Below, piece after piece: positions 12,801-25,928 of a stretch of 64,000 nt of DNA. Below the pieces are notes generated by a model. That model saw nothing but the letters and a program-made list of their open reading frames with translations, did not search any database and was not told the DNA's origin. The translations under genes and the position numbers were made by a program. The DNA lies in NCBI GenBank assembly GCA_027922465.2, contig BQMF02000219.1:596301-660300 (forward strand), in the 5' to 3' direction. The DNA comes from Turritopsis dohrnii (Eukaryota > Cnidaria > Hydrozoa > Anthoathecata > Oceaniidae). Position 1 is the first letter of the stretch. Each line of letters opens with the position of its first letter.

Positions 12801-15576
12801 CTTCGCCACGTTCCGATTGATGCCTAGTGATATCTTCACTTTCAGTTACTTGTGGAGTGGGGTGCAAATATAAACATTCGAAACTATGCCAATTTTTCTG
12901 CAACGGATCTGTTACGAACGAGAGAATTCCGAACATTTGTCGATAATAATTCTAAATTTTGGCAGAAATCTGTTGCAGTAATTCTTGCTGGCAAACTTCA
13001 CGTTCTTCATGAGATCGTCATGAAGCAGGAGCGAGGTGAACAAATATTAACAAATCTCCGAAGTAGGTATGTGATGCATGAACTTGATCTATCACTCCAT
13101 AACAAGAAGTCTTATTTTTTCGATATTTTTATCTCATATTGATAGATGCATTAATGGTAGCACCTTGTTACACGTAGCATCATATTATGGCTTAGTTTAC
13201 ATTATGAAGGTATTCAAAACAATTTCTCGACATGTTGTACATCAATATCATTATTTGAGACAAGATCATTTTTCTTCAGAAACTTCTATCAATGGATTTA
13301 GACGTCAATATTAAAGACCATAAAAATGCTACATCTTTACACAGGGCTCGATGTCCAGAAGTTATCGAGGTAAACACCAGACCAGTCTAATGTGTATTTT
13401 GCTATTGTATTATAATAGGCAACTTAAAAACATATTCACAAGATCTTATTTATGAAGTGATTCTAAAACACCTTTTTCCTTGTTACAGTTTTTACTTGAA
13501 CATAATGCAGACATACATTCGAGGGATGTTGATATGAACAGTCCACTCCATGTGCGTTGTTATGGAGAATTTGGAAAAGCCACTAATACCGCATGCATTA
13601 AACTATTGGTAAGATTCTTTCACGTATCTCGTTTTTGTAATACCGTTGCAAACGCCTGCATATTTTATTTGTATATAGGTTGATAAAGGAATTGATCTGT
13701 GTGGCAGAAATATGAAGGTATGAAGACGGTTATTTATGTATAATGTCCGCTAAGGAGAGTCTGGTCAAATGACATCAAAAAGGATCTCATGTGAAGGAGC
13801 TCTGTAAAGCATTTAAAAAACCCTATTTATTGCTATGTAAAGTGCAGGGCTGAAGTACAGGACTGCTTCGACTGCTTAGTAATAACCCTCGTCTTAAAGT
13901 TGAAGGAATAGACCATTGATGTTAAACCTCGGCCGTTTGTTCATGAAGACTCCAGCAGGCCACAAGTGTCGGCTATTGCAGGCTCCAATAATATCTCATT
14001 CCGATATTCTTCTTTACTCAGAGTTTAATGCCAATACACTGTGCTGCTATTCAAGGTAGAATCGATGCCATAGAGATGTTATTAGATGTGGATAAACAAG
14101 ACAAAATCACAACTGCTTTGAACGAAGAAAATCAGGTGCGAGTATGCTGATAATCAAGATTAACAATATCGAATAAAAAGTCTGCGATGACACACTCAAA
14201 CCTACAACTGACAATCCTATTGTTGTTTCAGGAAGCACCACCGAGTCTAGTGTACTTATCTCTTGCAAATGAGCACTTAGACTGCGCGCGATGGTAAGTT
14301 CTTTTGTTTACGTAAAACTTTTGTTTACGTAAAACTTTTGTTTACGTAAAACTTTTATCTATTTAATGACCTTGGAAAGCAATTGATTTTCTGTTGATGT
14401 GAGGCTATTTATTTATTTATTTATTTATTTATTTGTTTATTTATTTATTTATTTATTCATTTATTTTAGGCTTGTTGCGCATCATTTTTACTTCAAACCT
14501 TACGAAACAGATCGATTAGTCGAAAAAATACTTTTGGACGAAACTCACTTGTGAGTTGTATTTGAGATAATCAAAGAATTGTATTTAAAAGCCATCAAAT
14601 TTCGAACATTTACAAAAAACGTGTTTCTAAATCTTCTATGTTTTTAGTGAAAGTGGCGCCAATATCGTTACTTTTCTTTATGAACATGGAGCTTCGCCAA
14701 ATGCAAAATATCCTGGTCAAAACAGGTAAATGACTGTTTGCTGTTAAGATGTTCTCTTAGGGACGTAATGAGGGCGTTATTCGAGAAGGAGTACTTGAGA
14801 GGGGCGTTTAATCGAGTCATTACAGGATTTGCATTTAAAGAATAGTTCTTTGTTAGGTTGATGCTTTTCTAAGGATTTATCTTTCAATTACAAAAGTTTT
14901 CTTCAGTTCGTTGCATCTGGCAGCAAGTCGAGCGGACATGCTAGATGTTTTGAAAATATGTCTTCAGAACGAATGCGATGTCAATAAACAAAACGACGAT
15001 TGCTGCACGCCGCTGTTTTTTGCAGTTCATAGCAACAACTATGAAGGCGCTGCATTGCTCATCAAACATGGTGAGATGTTTTCTGTCTGCTGTTTGTCGT
15101 CAACAAGAACTGACATGTCCTGAATGAATGCTGAAGGATTTTTTCATTTCCTTTGCAGGTGCTGATCCAAATATAAAAAACGTGAATGGTTTTACTGCGT
15201 TCGATTTCGTCCGCGACTATGATTGGTGGATTTCAACAAACCTGTTTGAAGAGCAAACCATTGATCAACTTCGAGGTATTTTATTTTGTTGATAATCTGA
15301 AATACACGGGTTTTTTTTATTAGAACCCAGTTTATAAGAACATTTAGGCTGAAATTCGGCAAAAAAATTAAGAACATCGTAAGAACATGCCCAGCCTCGA
15401 AGCTAAAAAAATAGAACATGAAATTGAGACATAAATCATTTAAAAGATAAAATATTTTTACGTTTTCAAAGTAATCGGAAAAATGCGTACAAAAGATTTT
15501 TAAAGTTCCTACAGCAACACCACTTCTACACCATCAAACTCTTCTACTCCGGCGAAGTCCTCATCTCCGTCGCTGA
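6871..15576 (+). CDS. Calponin-homology-like and ankyrin-repeat protein, 28 exons
   Basis: Coding exons: 6871-6960, 7032-7112, 7198-7226, 7343-7433, 8236-8261, 8505-8586, 8688-8777, 8868-8935, 9105-9145, 10699-10931, 11154-11241, 11446-11490, 11570-11646, 11968-12017, 12249-12345, 12414-12623, 12846-13066, 13146-13209, 13280-13369, 13489-13608, 13679-13717, 14022-14135, 14232-14293, 14470-14550, 14648-14725, 14907-15070, 15159-15275, 15506-15576. All phases join, giving 872 codons and a TGA. Around residues 95-165 the pattern (NLAFQTMAEMSGCPSPFNAKDLVQ..DAESVCAYF, split here) matches the C-terminal half of a calponin-homology domain. Residues from about 375 to 850 hold roughly ten ankyrin repeats (GNTPLHIACKHGK, GSTPLLLAAENGH, SSLHLAASRADM, CCTPLFFAVHSNN). 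No signal peptide or membrane segment is seen, so a cytoplasmic scaffold is likely. The start could be ATG 6919; the last exon is the least certain. Confidence 0.8.
9309..9797. repeat. 489-bp MITE with CAGGGACCGCGG ends and 5-bp TSD
   Basis: The left end CAGGGACCGCGGAGC is matched by the inverted right end GCTCTGCGGTCCCTG with one mismatch. Both sides are flanked by TTATC, a 5-bp target-site duplication. It lies inside the 1.5-kb intron before the exon at 10699 of the ankyrin gene. Internal sequence is rich in TTCGCG/CGCGAA palindromes and has no transposase. Superfamily is unassigned. Confidence 0.75.
14306..14360. repeat. 18-bp tandem repeat, three copies
   Basis: The unit TTTGTTTACGTAAAACTT is repeated three times directly after the exon ending at 14293, inside an intron of the ankyrin gene. 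Confidence 0.8.
14407..14468. repeat. (ATTT)n microsatellite
   Basis: About 15 ATTT units, with single variants (GTTT, ATTC), end one base before the exon starting at 14470, so the repeat forms the polypyrimidine tract and acceptor region of that intron. Length variation here could affect splicing. Confidence 0.85.
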
Positions 15577-16297
15577 AAAGCACCTTGCATTTTCCGATAC
15601 GTGTGTTAAAATATCGAATCTCCCCTTTGTACCACCCATTCTATTATATGTACTATTATAAAGTACATATAATATAACATCAAAGAAAACGTCCTTTTAA
15701 ATGTTTGATATGTGAAACCTTTCGAAGGCTGTGTTCCTTCATTAGAATTTACATTGCGTTATTAGCAGAGTCTTGCAGACTCTAAATCGCAGACTAATTG
15801 CCATTTCGGCCGGAGTAGTAGGAGGAGTAGGAGTAGGAGTCCACGGGTGTTTTAATACGGTATTCGCTTTCGCTGCTACCGTAAAAAACGTGTATGTTAC
15901 TCGAAATGACGTCTTAAAAATTAAATTCTTCTCCATATTCCTTTGTAGCTTGTAGTTTGAAGCAAACAAGACAACTTATCAGAGCAATATCTCAACGAGT
16001 TAAAGACACCTGAACTTTTAGAACGTCGAAAAAAACGAACGTAAGCCACGACAACTTCCGGAACGAAACGGATTCAGTTGACGCATTCGCTATTTATTTT
16101 AGTATGTAAAATGTTCGTGCTGTACACTTACTTATACCTCAATAATCTCGACTTGTATATATACATGTTTTTACATTAAATTACTTTATTTTTATCAACC
16201 ATTCTTTTCATTACTTGCATGCTTTCCTTTTCTATCCTAAATGACTTAACTCTCCTCCACAAATTTTGACTGACCTCTGGCTACGCCTCTGAGGCCC

Positions 16298-16417
16298 GCA
16301 CACAAAAAAGAAATAATTTCGCTCACAACTCAATCTACCATTTTGCGTGACTTACAAACAAACAAACAAACAAACAAACAGACAGACAGACAGAGAATCG
16401 GCTATTAATATATAGAT
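16298..16417 (+). repeat. 3' end of a Helentron/HINE-like repeat
   Basis: About 120 bases, from GCACACAAAAAAGAAATAAT through (ACAA)n(ACAG)n to the terminus GAATCGGCTATTAATATATAG, here split for length. It is nearly identical to the right ends of the two copies at 33042-35457. The 5' part (CTAGCCGCCAAGGCGGCG) is absent, so this copy is truncated. A microsatellite core before an AT-rich terminus resembles Helentron-associated (HINE/pearl-like) elements; that family assignment is inference. Confidence 0.65.
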
Positions 16418-16573
16418 AAAATATAAAGTTAATAAAATTTCCTGTCGAGTGATATAAAAATCAAGTTTATTACGACAAAAAATAAAAAGATATTCATATT
16501 CCAAGTTTGATGATACTTTTTTGAAGACACAATATATTTCTCACGTGCTTAACATCAGTGAAAAAGTGGTTCT

Positions 16574-16659
16574 AGGACAATTCCCCCTCCCCCCAGAAAA
16601 TTGCCCCCCACGTAAATAGCCCTAACCCTAACCCTAAATTGGATGGGGGGAATTGTCCT
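16574..16659. repeat. 86-bp inverted repeat enclosing CCCTAA units
   Basis: AGGACAATTCCCCC (16574-16587) is the exact inverse of GGGGGAATTGTCCT (16646-16659). Between them lie C-rich tracts and three telomere-like CCCTAA units (16619-16636). It is probably a small palindromic repeat element, not telomeric DNA. Confidence 0.8.
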
Positions 16660-17389
16660 GACAGCGAAAAAGTCAACTCGGGAATACCTCGTCAGAATGC
16701 ATTTCGTGAGTCTATAGTTCTTTTGCATCTCATAAAAATCATCATAAGGACGATATGGGGTTACGTGGACCTAATGCAATTTACGTCTGGGGTTACGTAA
16801 ACCTGGTTCAATTTACGCCTGGAAAGTTAGTCTAATTGGAAGGACAACATTGATTTATCAGGCAAATTAGATCATTTACAAGAATAAATAATTGTAAACT
16901 TTTCATTGGTTCAGTGGATAAGCTTCTTATGGGAACATTTCTTGCAAGTAAATTGATGAAGCAAGGAGTAAAATGAAAACTACAAAACTGTTGGAGAAAA
17001 CATTCATTGCAGAAAATAGCAATGTTACAAAATATAATAGCCACCATCCAAGTAACGCTTAAAATTAATTTACCCATTATGTATAATTTTCTTGGAACAG
17101 CATTTTGGAAGGAATTTACAAAAGAACAGAAAATATTTATGTAGAAAATTTAGCAATTCATTTGTATGTGCTTCTCAATTTCGACAGAGTATTATATTAT
17201 TTGGCCTGACAAGTTCATGGTTAAGCTTGTTTTTCGTTAATATTCAAATATGTTACAATTGTCATTTGTCCAAGAAAATGCTGACCATAAATTACTATCT
17301 GTCTTAAAAACTAAAAAACTCTGTTTAAACATAAATAGATGAAACCAGTCATTATTTTCTGCTTCTTTGAAATCTGAATTGTTTATTCG

Positions 17390-19054
<1,665 letters not shown>

Positions 19055-19420
19055 CGTGAGTTGGGGTGAGATTCAACTCGGTGGGGCGAGATTCAACAGC
19101 ACCATTATCCAGACCACAGCATTCAACAAAATAATTCGAAATTTCAAAATAACAACATCGCGTATCTGAACCAAGATGTAATCTATACTACACTCTACAA
19201 TAATTTTTTTTTTATATTTTTACAAATGCTGTATATACACCAACTATATACCTTTACCAGCAACAAAATCACCTCTCACCACCCCAGCACCTACCACAAC
19301 AGCAAATACCACCACCATTTCAACCAAACACAATGATAGACAATTACACTGTAAGACCAACAGTACCGAACACGTGGATTCCAACCCAAACATCCCAGAG
19401 GATACAACCAGTCCAAACCT

Positions 19421-22400
19421 GTGGATGCAGCCGCCACCACAATTTTCCTCCCGAATGTTTTAGATTCCTTCTCAATTTTGAATGTCCAAGGGCTGAAGCC
19501 TCAAACAGTATTATCCAAAATCCCATATGTTAAAGAAACTCTTTATGAGAAAAATCAACTATTCATTGCTTTAACCGAGACCTGGTTGCACAAACACAGA
19601 GAGGCAGAATTAGTTATTGAGGGATACAAACTTTTTCGAGCGGATAGAAATCGCGAGAAAAAGAAGAGAGCCAGAAGCAGCGGAGGAGTAGCCTTCTATA
19701 TCAAAGAAGAAATTGCAGTCAGTTGTGAAAAACTGATTGAGTATAGTAACGGAGTTAATGAACTGCTTGTACTCTACTCTAAAATGCATAACATTACCTT
19801 AGCTATTATCTATCGCCAACCTGATGATTCAACCCATGGACACCCCTCAAAAGAAAAAGAATTTCAGGAGATACTACAAAAATTGAAAGAGTGTTTTGAT
19901 ATGTGCGGACAGACTTCTGACATTTTTATATGTGGAGATTTTAATTTACCACATTATGACTGGCTCAACATGACTTTCAAAGATGGTATATCCACTAGTG
20001 AGAGAAATATGATAACTATGCTTAGAGATTTTACAGATGCTCTTCATATGCAACAAATTGTTGAAGCATCAACGCACAAAGATGGAAATACTCTCGATCT
20101 TCTTTTCACCAATAATAAGCAATTAATACATAGCTTTAATATTTTCCCAAATAGTCATACCATATCACACCACCACTTAATTCAGTTCAATACACATACT
20201 CTAACCAAGAGAAGTACTCTACCCAAAACCACAAACAGGACTCCCGTAAATTCTTTTGAACGTTACAATTTATTTGACACAGACATTGATTGGGAGAAAT
20301 TGAGAAACTCTTTTAGTTTCATAGATTATGCAGTGGAATTTGAAACTCTTGAACCGGTTGAACAGTTGAACAAAATACTGAAAATGAGCAATGACATTAT
20401 TTCTACTGAAGCACCAACGAGACCGTCATATGGCGACAAACAAAAAAGTAAAATACCCAAAGACAGAAGAGTACTAATGAGAAAAAGGAACAAACTGAGA
20501 AAAAAGTTTATAAAAACTAAAACTGAACTCCAAAAAAGTAAAATATTTTCAGAACTTATAACAATAGAAGTACGGTTAAAGAACTCACGTGACAAACAAT
20601 TGATAAATTCAGAGAGAAAAGCTACAAATGCTATAAAAGATAATCCTAAATACTTCTTTGCATATACAAAGAAACACTGTAAAGTCAAATCTCGAGTTGG
20701 GCCACTCTACAACAAAGACGAAAAAACTTTTACAAGCGACAGTCTCAAAATGGCAAATCTTCTTCAAAAGCAGTATCAAACAGTTTTTAGTACGCCACTT
20801 GATATAGACATAGATACAGCATTTCCAGAATTGCTTTTTAATGACATTGAATTCAAAACAAGTGACTTTTTGGAGGCTATAGAGTCCCTGAAACCTAATG
20901 CAGCTGCTGGACCAGAGGGTCTTCCTGCAAAACTTTTACTAGAATGCAAAGAGTTTTTCGCAGAGTTTTTACGTAAATTTTGGAGAAGTTGTTTTGACAA
21001 AGGACTGACACCAAGCATGCTCAGAACACATTTTGTAACCCCAATCTACAAAGGAGGTAACCAGGGTGATCCAGCAAACTACCGACCAGTTTCGCTTACT
21101 TCTCACCTGATCAAGATATTTGAAAAAGTTTTGAAAACAAAAATAGTTGAATTTTTGGACAGTCAACAACTGCTGAATGACACACAGCACGGATTTAGAA
21201 AGGGCAGATCTTGCTTAAGTCAACTCCTTGTTCATTTTGACAGGATTTTAACTGAACTCCAGAACGATCACAACGTTGATACAATATATTTGGACTTTAG
21301 CAAGGCATTTGACAAAGTCAACCACAAATTGATCATAACTAAACTGAATCAACTCGGAATCGGAGGTAAAATCGCCAAATGGATCTACTCATTCCTTATT
21401 AATCGAAAGCAGTATGTTTTAGTTGATGGAAAGATGTCTCATAGTGCTGATGTTGTATCTGGTGTACCACAGGGATCAGTGCTTGGTCCATTGTTGTTTC
21501 TCTTAATGATCGGAGACATAGATAAAAACACCATTTATACCTTCCTTTCCAGTTTCGCAGACGATACAAGAATGTCTAAAGCTATAAACAATCTCATCGA
21601 CACTTTTAAGCTTCAATCTGATTTGAACACTGCATTTAAGAACATTTGAGAACAACATGAAACTTAATGGTGATAAATTCGAACACCTCCATTATGGAAA
21701 AGATCTCGATATAAGAAATTTATCTGTGTACTGATAACCAAGGAAAGAGGATCACCTCGAAAGAATTTGTTAAGGACTTAGGTGTGATCATGGAAAATGA
21801 TTGCACCTTTACAAAACAAATAAATTCAATTATAACGAAAACAAAGGAACTTTCAGCTTGGGTATTGCGAACTTTTCATACACGAGAAAAATTAATACTG
21901 TTGACATTGTGGAAATCATTGATAATACCTTATTTCGACTACTGCTCGCCGCTCTGGTCACCAACGAAAAAAGGAGACGTTCAAGAGCTTGAGAAGGTCC
22001 AAAAGGCTTTTGTTAACAACATAAACGAGGTGCATCACTTGAACTACTGGGAACAACTACATAAGCTTGGACTATATTCCCTTGAAAGAAGGCGTGATAG
22101 ATACCAGGTTATATATGTATGGTGTATTCTCGAAGGGATAGTACCAAACTTCAGTCATTTCAATCCAGAATCGGGAGACCAGATTGGGGGAATTTCATCA
22201 TATATACACAATAGGCACGGACGACTATGTTCCATACCTCCTGTTTCACGTGGAAGATTTCAAGGGGCCATGTACGGCAGCTTTCGCTACAGAGGGCCAA
22301 AATTATTCAACTGCTTACCTAAAACACTCAGGGACATGACCAGATGCTCGAAAGATTTATTCAAGAAAGAACTAGATGTTTATTTGAAGACAGTTGCAGA

Positions 22401-22494
22401 TTATCCACAACTACCTGGCTATGCAACTGGAAATGAAAAATCAAATGCTATTTTCGATATGAATAGGGCTGGTTTCAACGAAATGGGCCGATGA
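19421..22494 (+). pseudogene. LINE ORF2 (APE endonuclease plus RT), frameshifted
   Basis: A 742-codon open frame (19421-21649) has an APE-type endonuclease first: LNVQGL, LTETWL, GGVAFYIKEE, IYRQPDD, GDFNLP, NTLDLLFTN and SHHHLI. RT blocks follow: PIYKGGNQGDPANYRPVSL, QHGFRKGRSC, YLDFSKAFDKVNH, GVPQGSVLGPLLF and the catalytic FADD. The frame breaks after about 21649. The thumb and C-terminal region continues at 21784-22494 (frame open to TGA), ending with the GYATGNEKSNAIFDMNRAGF-type tail of jockey/CR1-like elements. Upstream (about 19240-19490), a proline- and glutamine-rich frame may be the end of ORF1. AATAGGT-like units after 22500 could be its 3' tail. At least one frameshift makes it inactive. 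Confidence 0.88.
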
Positions 22495-22540
22495 AGATAT
22501 CATCAAAACTCAACAATAGGTAACAATAGGTAGGTAACAA

Positions 22541-23337
22541 ATGGCGAATGTAAATTGCCTTTGAGCTCTTCAAATCCCAACACGAGTTAAAAGACTTCGT
22601 AAAGCCGCGCACATTTATTTTTATACCACCAATTAGGATTTCTCAAAGACGGTTTCCATGAAGTGATTTCCACCCTCCGCCCAGCCACCTTTTCGCTCTT
22701 TCAAGCGTGTTTATAAAAGCTACTAATGCGCGGGTCATATTTTGGGGTGCGTGGGCCGGAAGCTATGTAGTGAAACAAACTGAAGGAGATGCCAACCCGG
22801 TCAACTGGGACAACCTGCCTCCATATGAACAGCCCCTAGGACTCTTCCTAATAGGCTCAACTTACCCGATTTGCAATGTAGAAACCAGGCATTCACTTTC
22901 ATTTTCAAGCAACCGCGTGTGTTGTTGTGATTCATACAAAAAAACCGCTGACCATTTATGAAATGCTATACAAACCTGATGTGAAAACCTAAAATTTTAA
23001 ACTATATATTTCTTATTACAACTTTTACCATCGTATATCAAAATCTAACGAACCGAAATGAAATTTATGAAAACATTTTTCTCACAGAGAAACTTAAACA
23101 ACATTCCCATTGGAAAACGCGTTTTGTTCAGCGCAGCTATTTTGACGTCAAAACATTTGAAGCCCGTACAACGAGATTGATGGATCGTGACATTTTAATA
23201 GCCAGAGTCTCTTTAAATGGTAATCATTCATGAATGTTTTGATTGCTTTAAATCTTTTTTGTGTTGTATAACTTGGTTTAGTTTTAAAAATGTAATGTTA
23301 TTTGAATTACTGACCAGATGTAGCTTGATTTTGGCAT
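22541..23337. other. Interior of the inverted-repeat element right of the LINE
   Basis: An open frame of 84 codons at 22707-22961 has no motif I recognise. The rest is AT-rich and featureless. Confidence 0.4.
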
Positions 23338-23380
23338 GTTGAATCTCGCCACGCAGAGTTGAATCTCACCCCAACTCACG

Positions 23381-24037
23381 ATATATAGAACAACCACAAG
23401 AGCATATGCAGGAAAACAACACACAGTACAGTATTTTCAGTAACACGTTTAATGCCCATTGTAAAAAAACTTGACTTGATAATTGGTGTTGAATGTTCAA
23501 AATGTCATGAATAAAAGCATGTGTAGGTGAAAACGTTCTTTTTATTTTGTTTTTTGTATATGGTCTTGTTAACAATGTTGATATATTAATCGAGTTGATA
23601 CGTCACAAAGTAGTGCAATTTGATTTTACCACCATTATTGACACTGATGCTAGTGTATTGCTTGAAAAGCAGTGCTTCTCCAAAGATGTAAAAATTGATT
23701 TGTTCTTTCTTCATTTTCCGAAGAACTAAGCTGTTAGGGAAAAAGTGCATAATTTTGAACAATTATTTGTGCGATAAATTTAGTAAAAGCTTTAATTCTG
23801 ATATATTTTTTAGGGCTACCAGGCATGAGAATTTTCTGTAAAATTTCACAGAAATACTTTTCTTAAAAAAATTACATATATATATTAAATATAAAGTTTC
23901 ACTAGGTGTTTTTATCTATATATTAAGTCTAGTTCACATCTGAGTAAAAATTAAGACGATACATCAACAAATTAACAATAATAGCACTAATAGATGATGC
24001 TAGGAATAACATAGAAAATATGTTTAATGAAGTATTA
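23381..24037. other. AT-rich spacer, nothing recognised
   Basis: Short open frames only; no splice-consistent exons or repeats of note. Confidence 0.4.
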
Positions 24038-24039
24038 TA

Positions 24040-25037
24040 CAGGGTGGGCCAAAAAAAGGAGACCTTCATTGACAATCTGCTGTGGGCTCAAAATTAATGC
24101 TTTTCAAGAAATCATTTCACCATAAAAAAGATTCATAATGATCTGTTAAAGAGTATATTTTAAGATTTGAGAAATTACAAAAAGACTTTTTTGGATGTGC
24201 TTTCCAAAATTGTAAAATTTTACGTCAATTACTTCTGAAAAGATTCAAACGAAAACCCCAGAGTTTTACTTTCTTTATCCATATGTGGCAAAAGAAGTTA
24301 TTGCATTGCATCATTACACAGTGCAATAGCATCATTGTTACCATGTAAGTTAAGTAAACAGATTCAGCAACTTTGATGCTTCGGGACGCAACTATAAGGT
24401 ACTTTATCGGAGAAATCAAGAAATTGAGCAACCAAGGAGCAGCTTTTGTATTGTAATCGTTTTTATCACATCAATTTCTTTGCTTCCAAAGACAAGCACG
24501 CGTTTAATTTTTTACATTTTTACAGACTTTTATAATGCCATTTTCTACTGAAGACAAGATAAACTGAATGTACATTATATACCCCTGAAGTGTGGCCGTC
24601 CAATAGCTCTGATTTAGACCCAGTAGATCATGGAATATGGGAAAGTCTTGTGCCAAAAGTTTATAAAAGAGATATTACAGACATCAACTCATTGAAAAAG
24701 GCATTGCGAAAAGCGTGCAAAGAGTTTCCTCAGAGTGAAATCAATAGCGTCATTTCACAATTTCGAAAAAGATGCAGGAAAGTTAGAGATGTCAAGGGAA
24801 AACACATCAAACAACTTTTTTAACGTTTTGACGTCAGAGTTTTCAACTTTTGAATTACCTGTTGTTCCATATTATTGTACATTTTCTACGTTATAAGCAT
24901 TATTATGAAAAAAAAACTATTCTCAATTATTTCAAAATCCTTTGCTCATCATACAGTAAAGTTTTTTTTCAAAATATCTTAAAAACAAATATGCGATAAT
25001 GGTTCGCTGAGGGTCTCCCTTTTTTTGGCCCACCCTG
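24040..25037 (+). mobile_element. Mariner-like element, about 1 kb, TA target
   Basis: The ends are inverted: CAGGGTGGGCCAAAAAAAGG at the left and its complement at the right, with a one-base length difference. TA flanks both sides (24038-24039 and 25038-25039), as expected for Tc1/mariner. The only coding remnant is the last third of the transposase (24590-24823). Confidence 0.85.
24590..24823 (+). pseudogene. C-terminal remnant of a mariner/Tc1 transposase
   Basis: The frame starts with WPSNSSDLDPVDHGIWE, the block that carries the third catalytic acidic residue of Tc1/mariner DDE transposases (usual form W-P-x-x-S-P-D-L-N/A-P-x-D/E). It continues through a helical region with FRKRCRKV and ends at a TAA. 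The first two catalytic regions are not recognisable, so it cannot encode an active enzyme. Confidence 0.8.
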
Positions 25038-25379
25038 TATTATGGAAAATTTTATATTTGATATATCTGGTTACATCTTAAAGAACTATTAAAAATGCCA
25101 GAAAGTACTTTTCTTTTTCTCCAAAAAACTTTGATAAGATGCTTGCATAGGGTAATTCAAATCTGTTGTGTTTGTTTATGGATATTTTTACAAAAGTTTC
25201 TGAGTAGAACAAGGCCACCCATAATCTTCTTGTTTGTATTTTTCTTAACTGTCAACACCTAACATATTGCCTATATATACATCTGTAGCATTTAACTCCT
25301 ATGAATTCTTAAATGATCTCATTAATTTTACTAGACTTGAAAAGATTGTTTCCGGCATACAACTTGATTATAAAGAGAA

Positions 25380-25790
25380 TACCGTATTCTCTCAAGCGCC
25401 CAGGCGCTTATAAAATTTTTTCGGAAATTAGGGGGGCGCTTATTATGGTAGGGCACTTATAAAAACATTTTGAAATGTTCATGCTAGCTGTGAACGAGGC
25501 ATTGCTTTTTATCATAAAAGAGTAATAACAACTGTATGGCAACGAAATAAGATTTTGTACTTATAACTTAAATTTAGACATTTAGTCTTCTGTTTCTATT
25601 ACAGAATTTTCGCTTTTTGTTCAAAGTTCTAATTACCGCTTATAAATTTCTGAGTAATGTCTAGTCACTCCATAAGCGCCCGGGCGCTTATTGGAGAGGG
25701 GCGCTTATAAAAATATTTTTGACTAGAAGGGAGCGCTTATTAGAGAGGGGCGCTTACTGGAGAGGGGCGCTAATTAGAGAGAATACGGTA
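25380..25790. repeat. 411-bp MITE, TACCGTATTCTCTC ends
   Basis: The left end TACCGTATTCTCTC is matched by GAGAGAATACGGTA at the right. The interior repeats GGGGCGCTTATTAGAGA-like units in tandem. The outer TA may be a Tc1/mariner-type target. The element at 62151-62612 has related ends and related internal units. Confidence 0.75.
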
Positions 25791-25859
25791 ACCAGAAAAA
25801 AAAAACCATTTTCTTTAAAATCTATAAAATCTATATATTTATCTACACATTCCAGTAGA

Positions 25860-25928
25860 CATTATCAGAGTGATGATAGAGAATTATCAGAGTGATGATG
25901 GAGAATCATCAGAGTGATGATGGAGAAT
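25860..25928. repeat. 24-bp tandem repeat, three copies
   Basis: The unit ATTATCAGAGTGATGATGGAGA (with small changes) occurs three times in a row. Confidence 0.8.

Larger units (their letters stand above)
15577..17389. other. Intergenic DNA between the ankyrin gene and SERP1
   Basis: Apart from the two repeats listed separately (16298-16417 and 16574-16659), it holds a short GGAGTA tandem run near 15818-15841 and the probable 3' untranslated region of SERP1 on the minus strand. AATAAA on the minus strand lies only a few bases past the SERP1 stop (17387-17382). No other gene is evident. Confidence 0.5.
19055..23380. mobile_element. Element with 43-bp terminal inverted repeats, LINE inside
   Basis: Bases 19055-19097 and the reverse complement of 23338-23380 agree at 40 of 43 positions, starting CGTGAGTTGGGGTGAGATTC. 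Each arm contains the unit GGGGTGAGATTCAAC, or a close variant, twice. This looks like a DNA transposon or MITE split by insertion of the LINE at about 19.2-22.5 kb. No transposase is recognisable in the remaining 0.9 kb and no clear target-site duplication is visible. A chance pair of dispersed repeats is the alternative. Confidence 0.65.

Noticed and set aside
15514..15668. Alternative frames of the last ankyrin exon (serine/proline-rich or QHHFYTIKLF-like)
   Set aside because: The upstream exon ends one base into a codon, which fixes a third frame ending at 15576. I keep low confidence in that last exon.
16619..16636. Telomere or interstitial telomeric block
   Set aside because: Only three units, inside a small palindrome.
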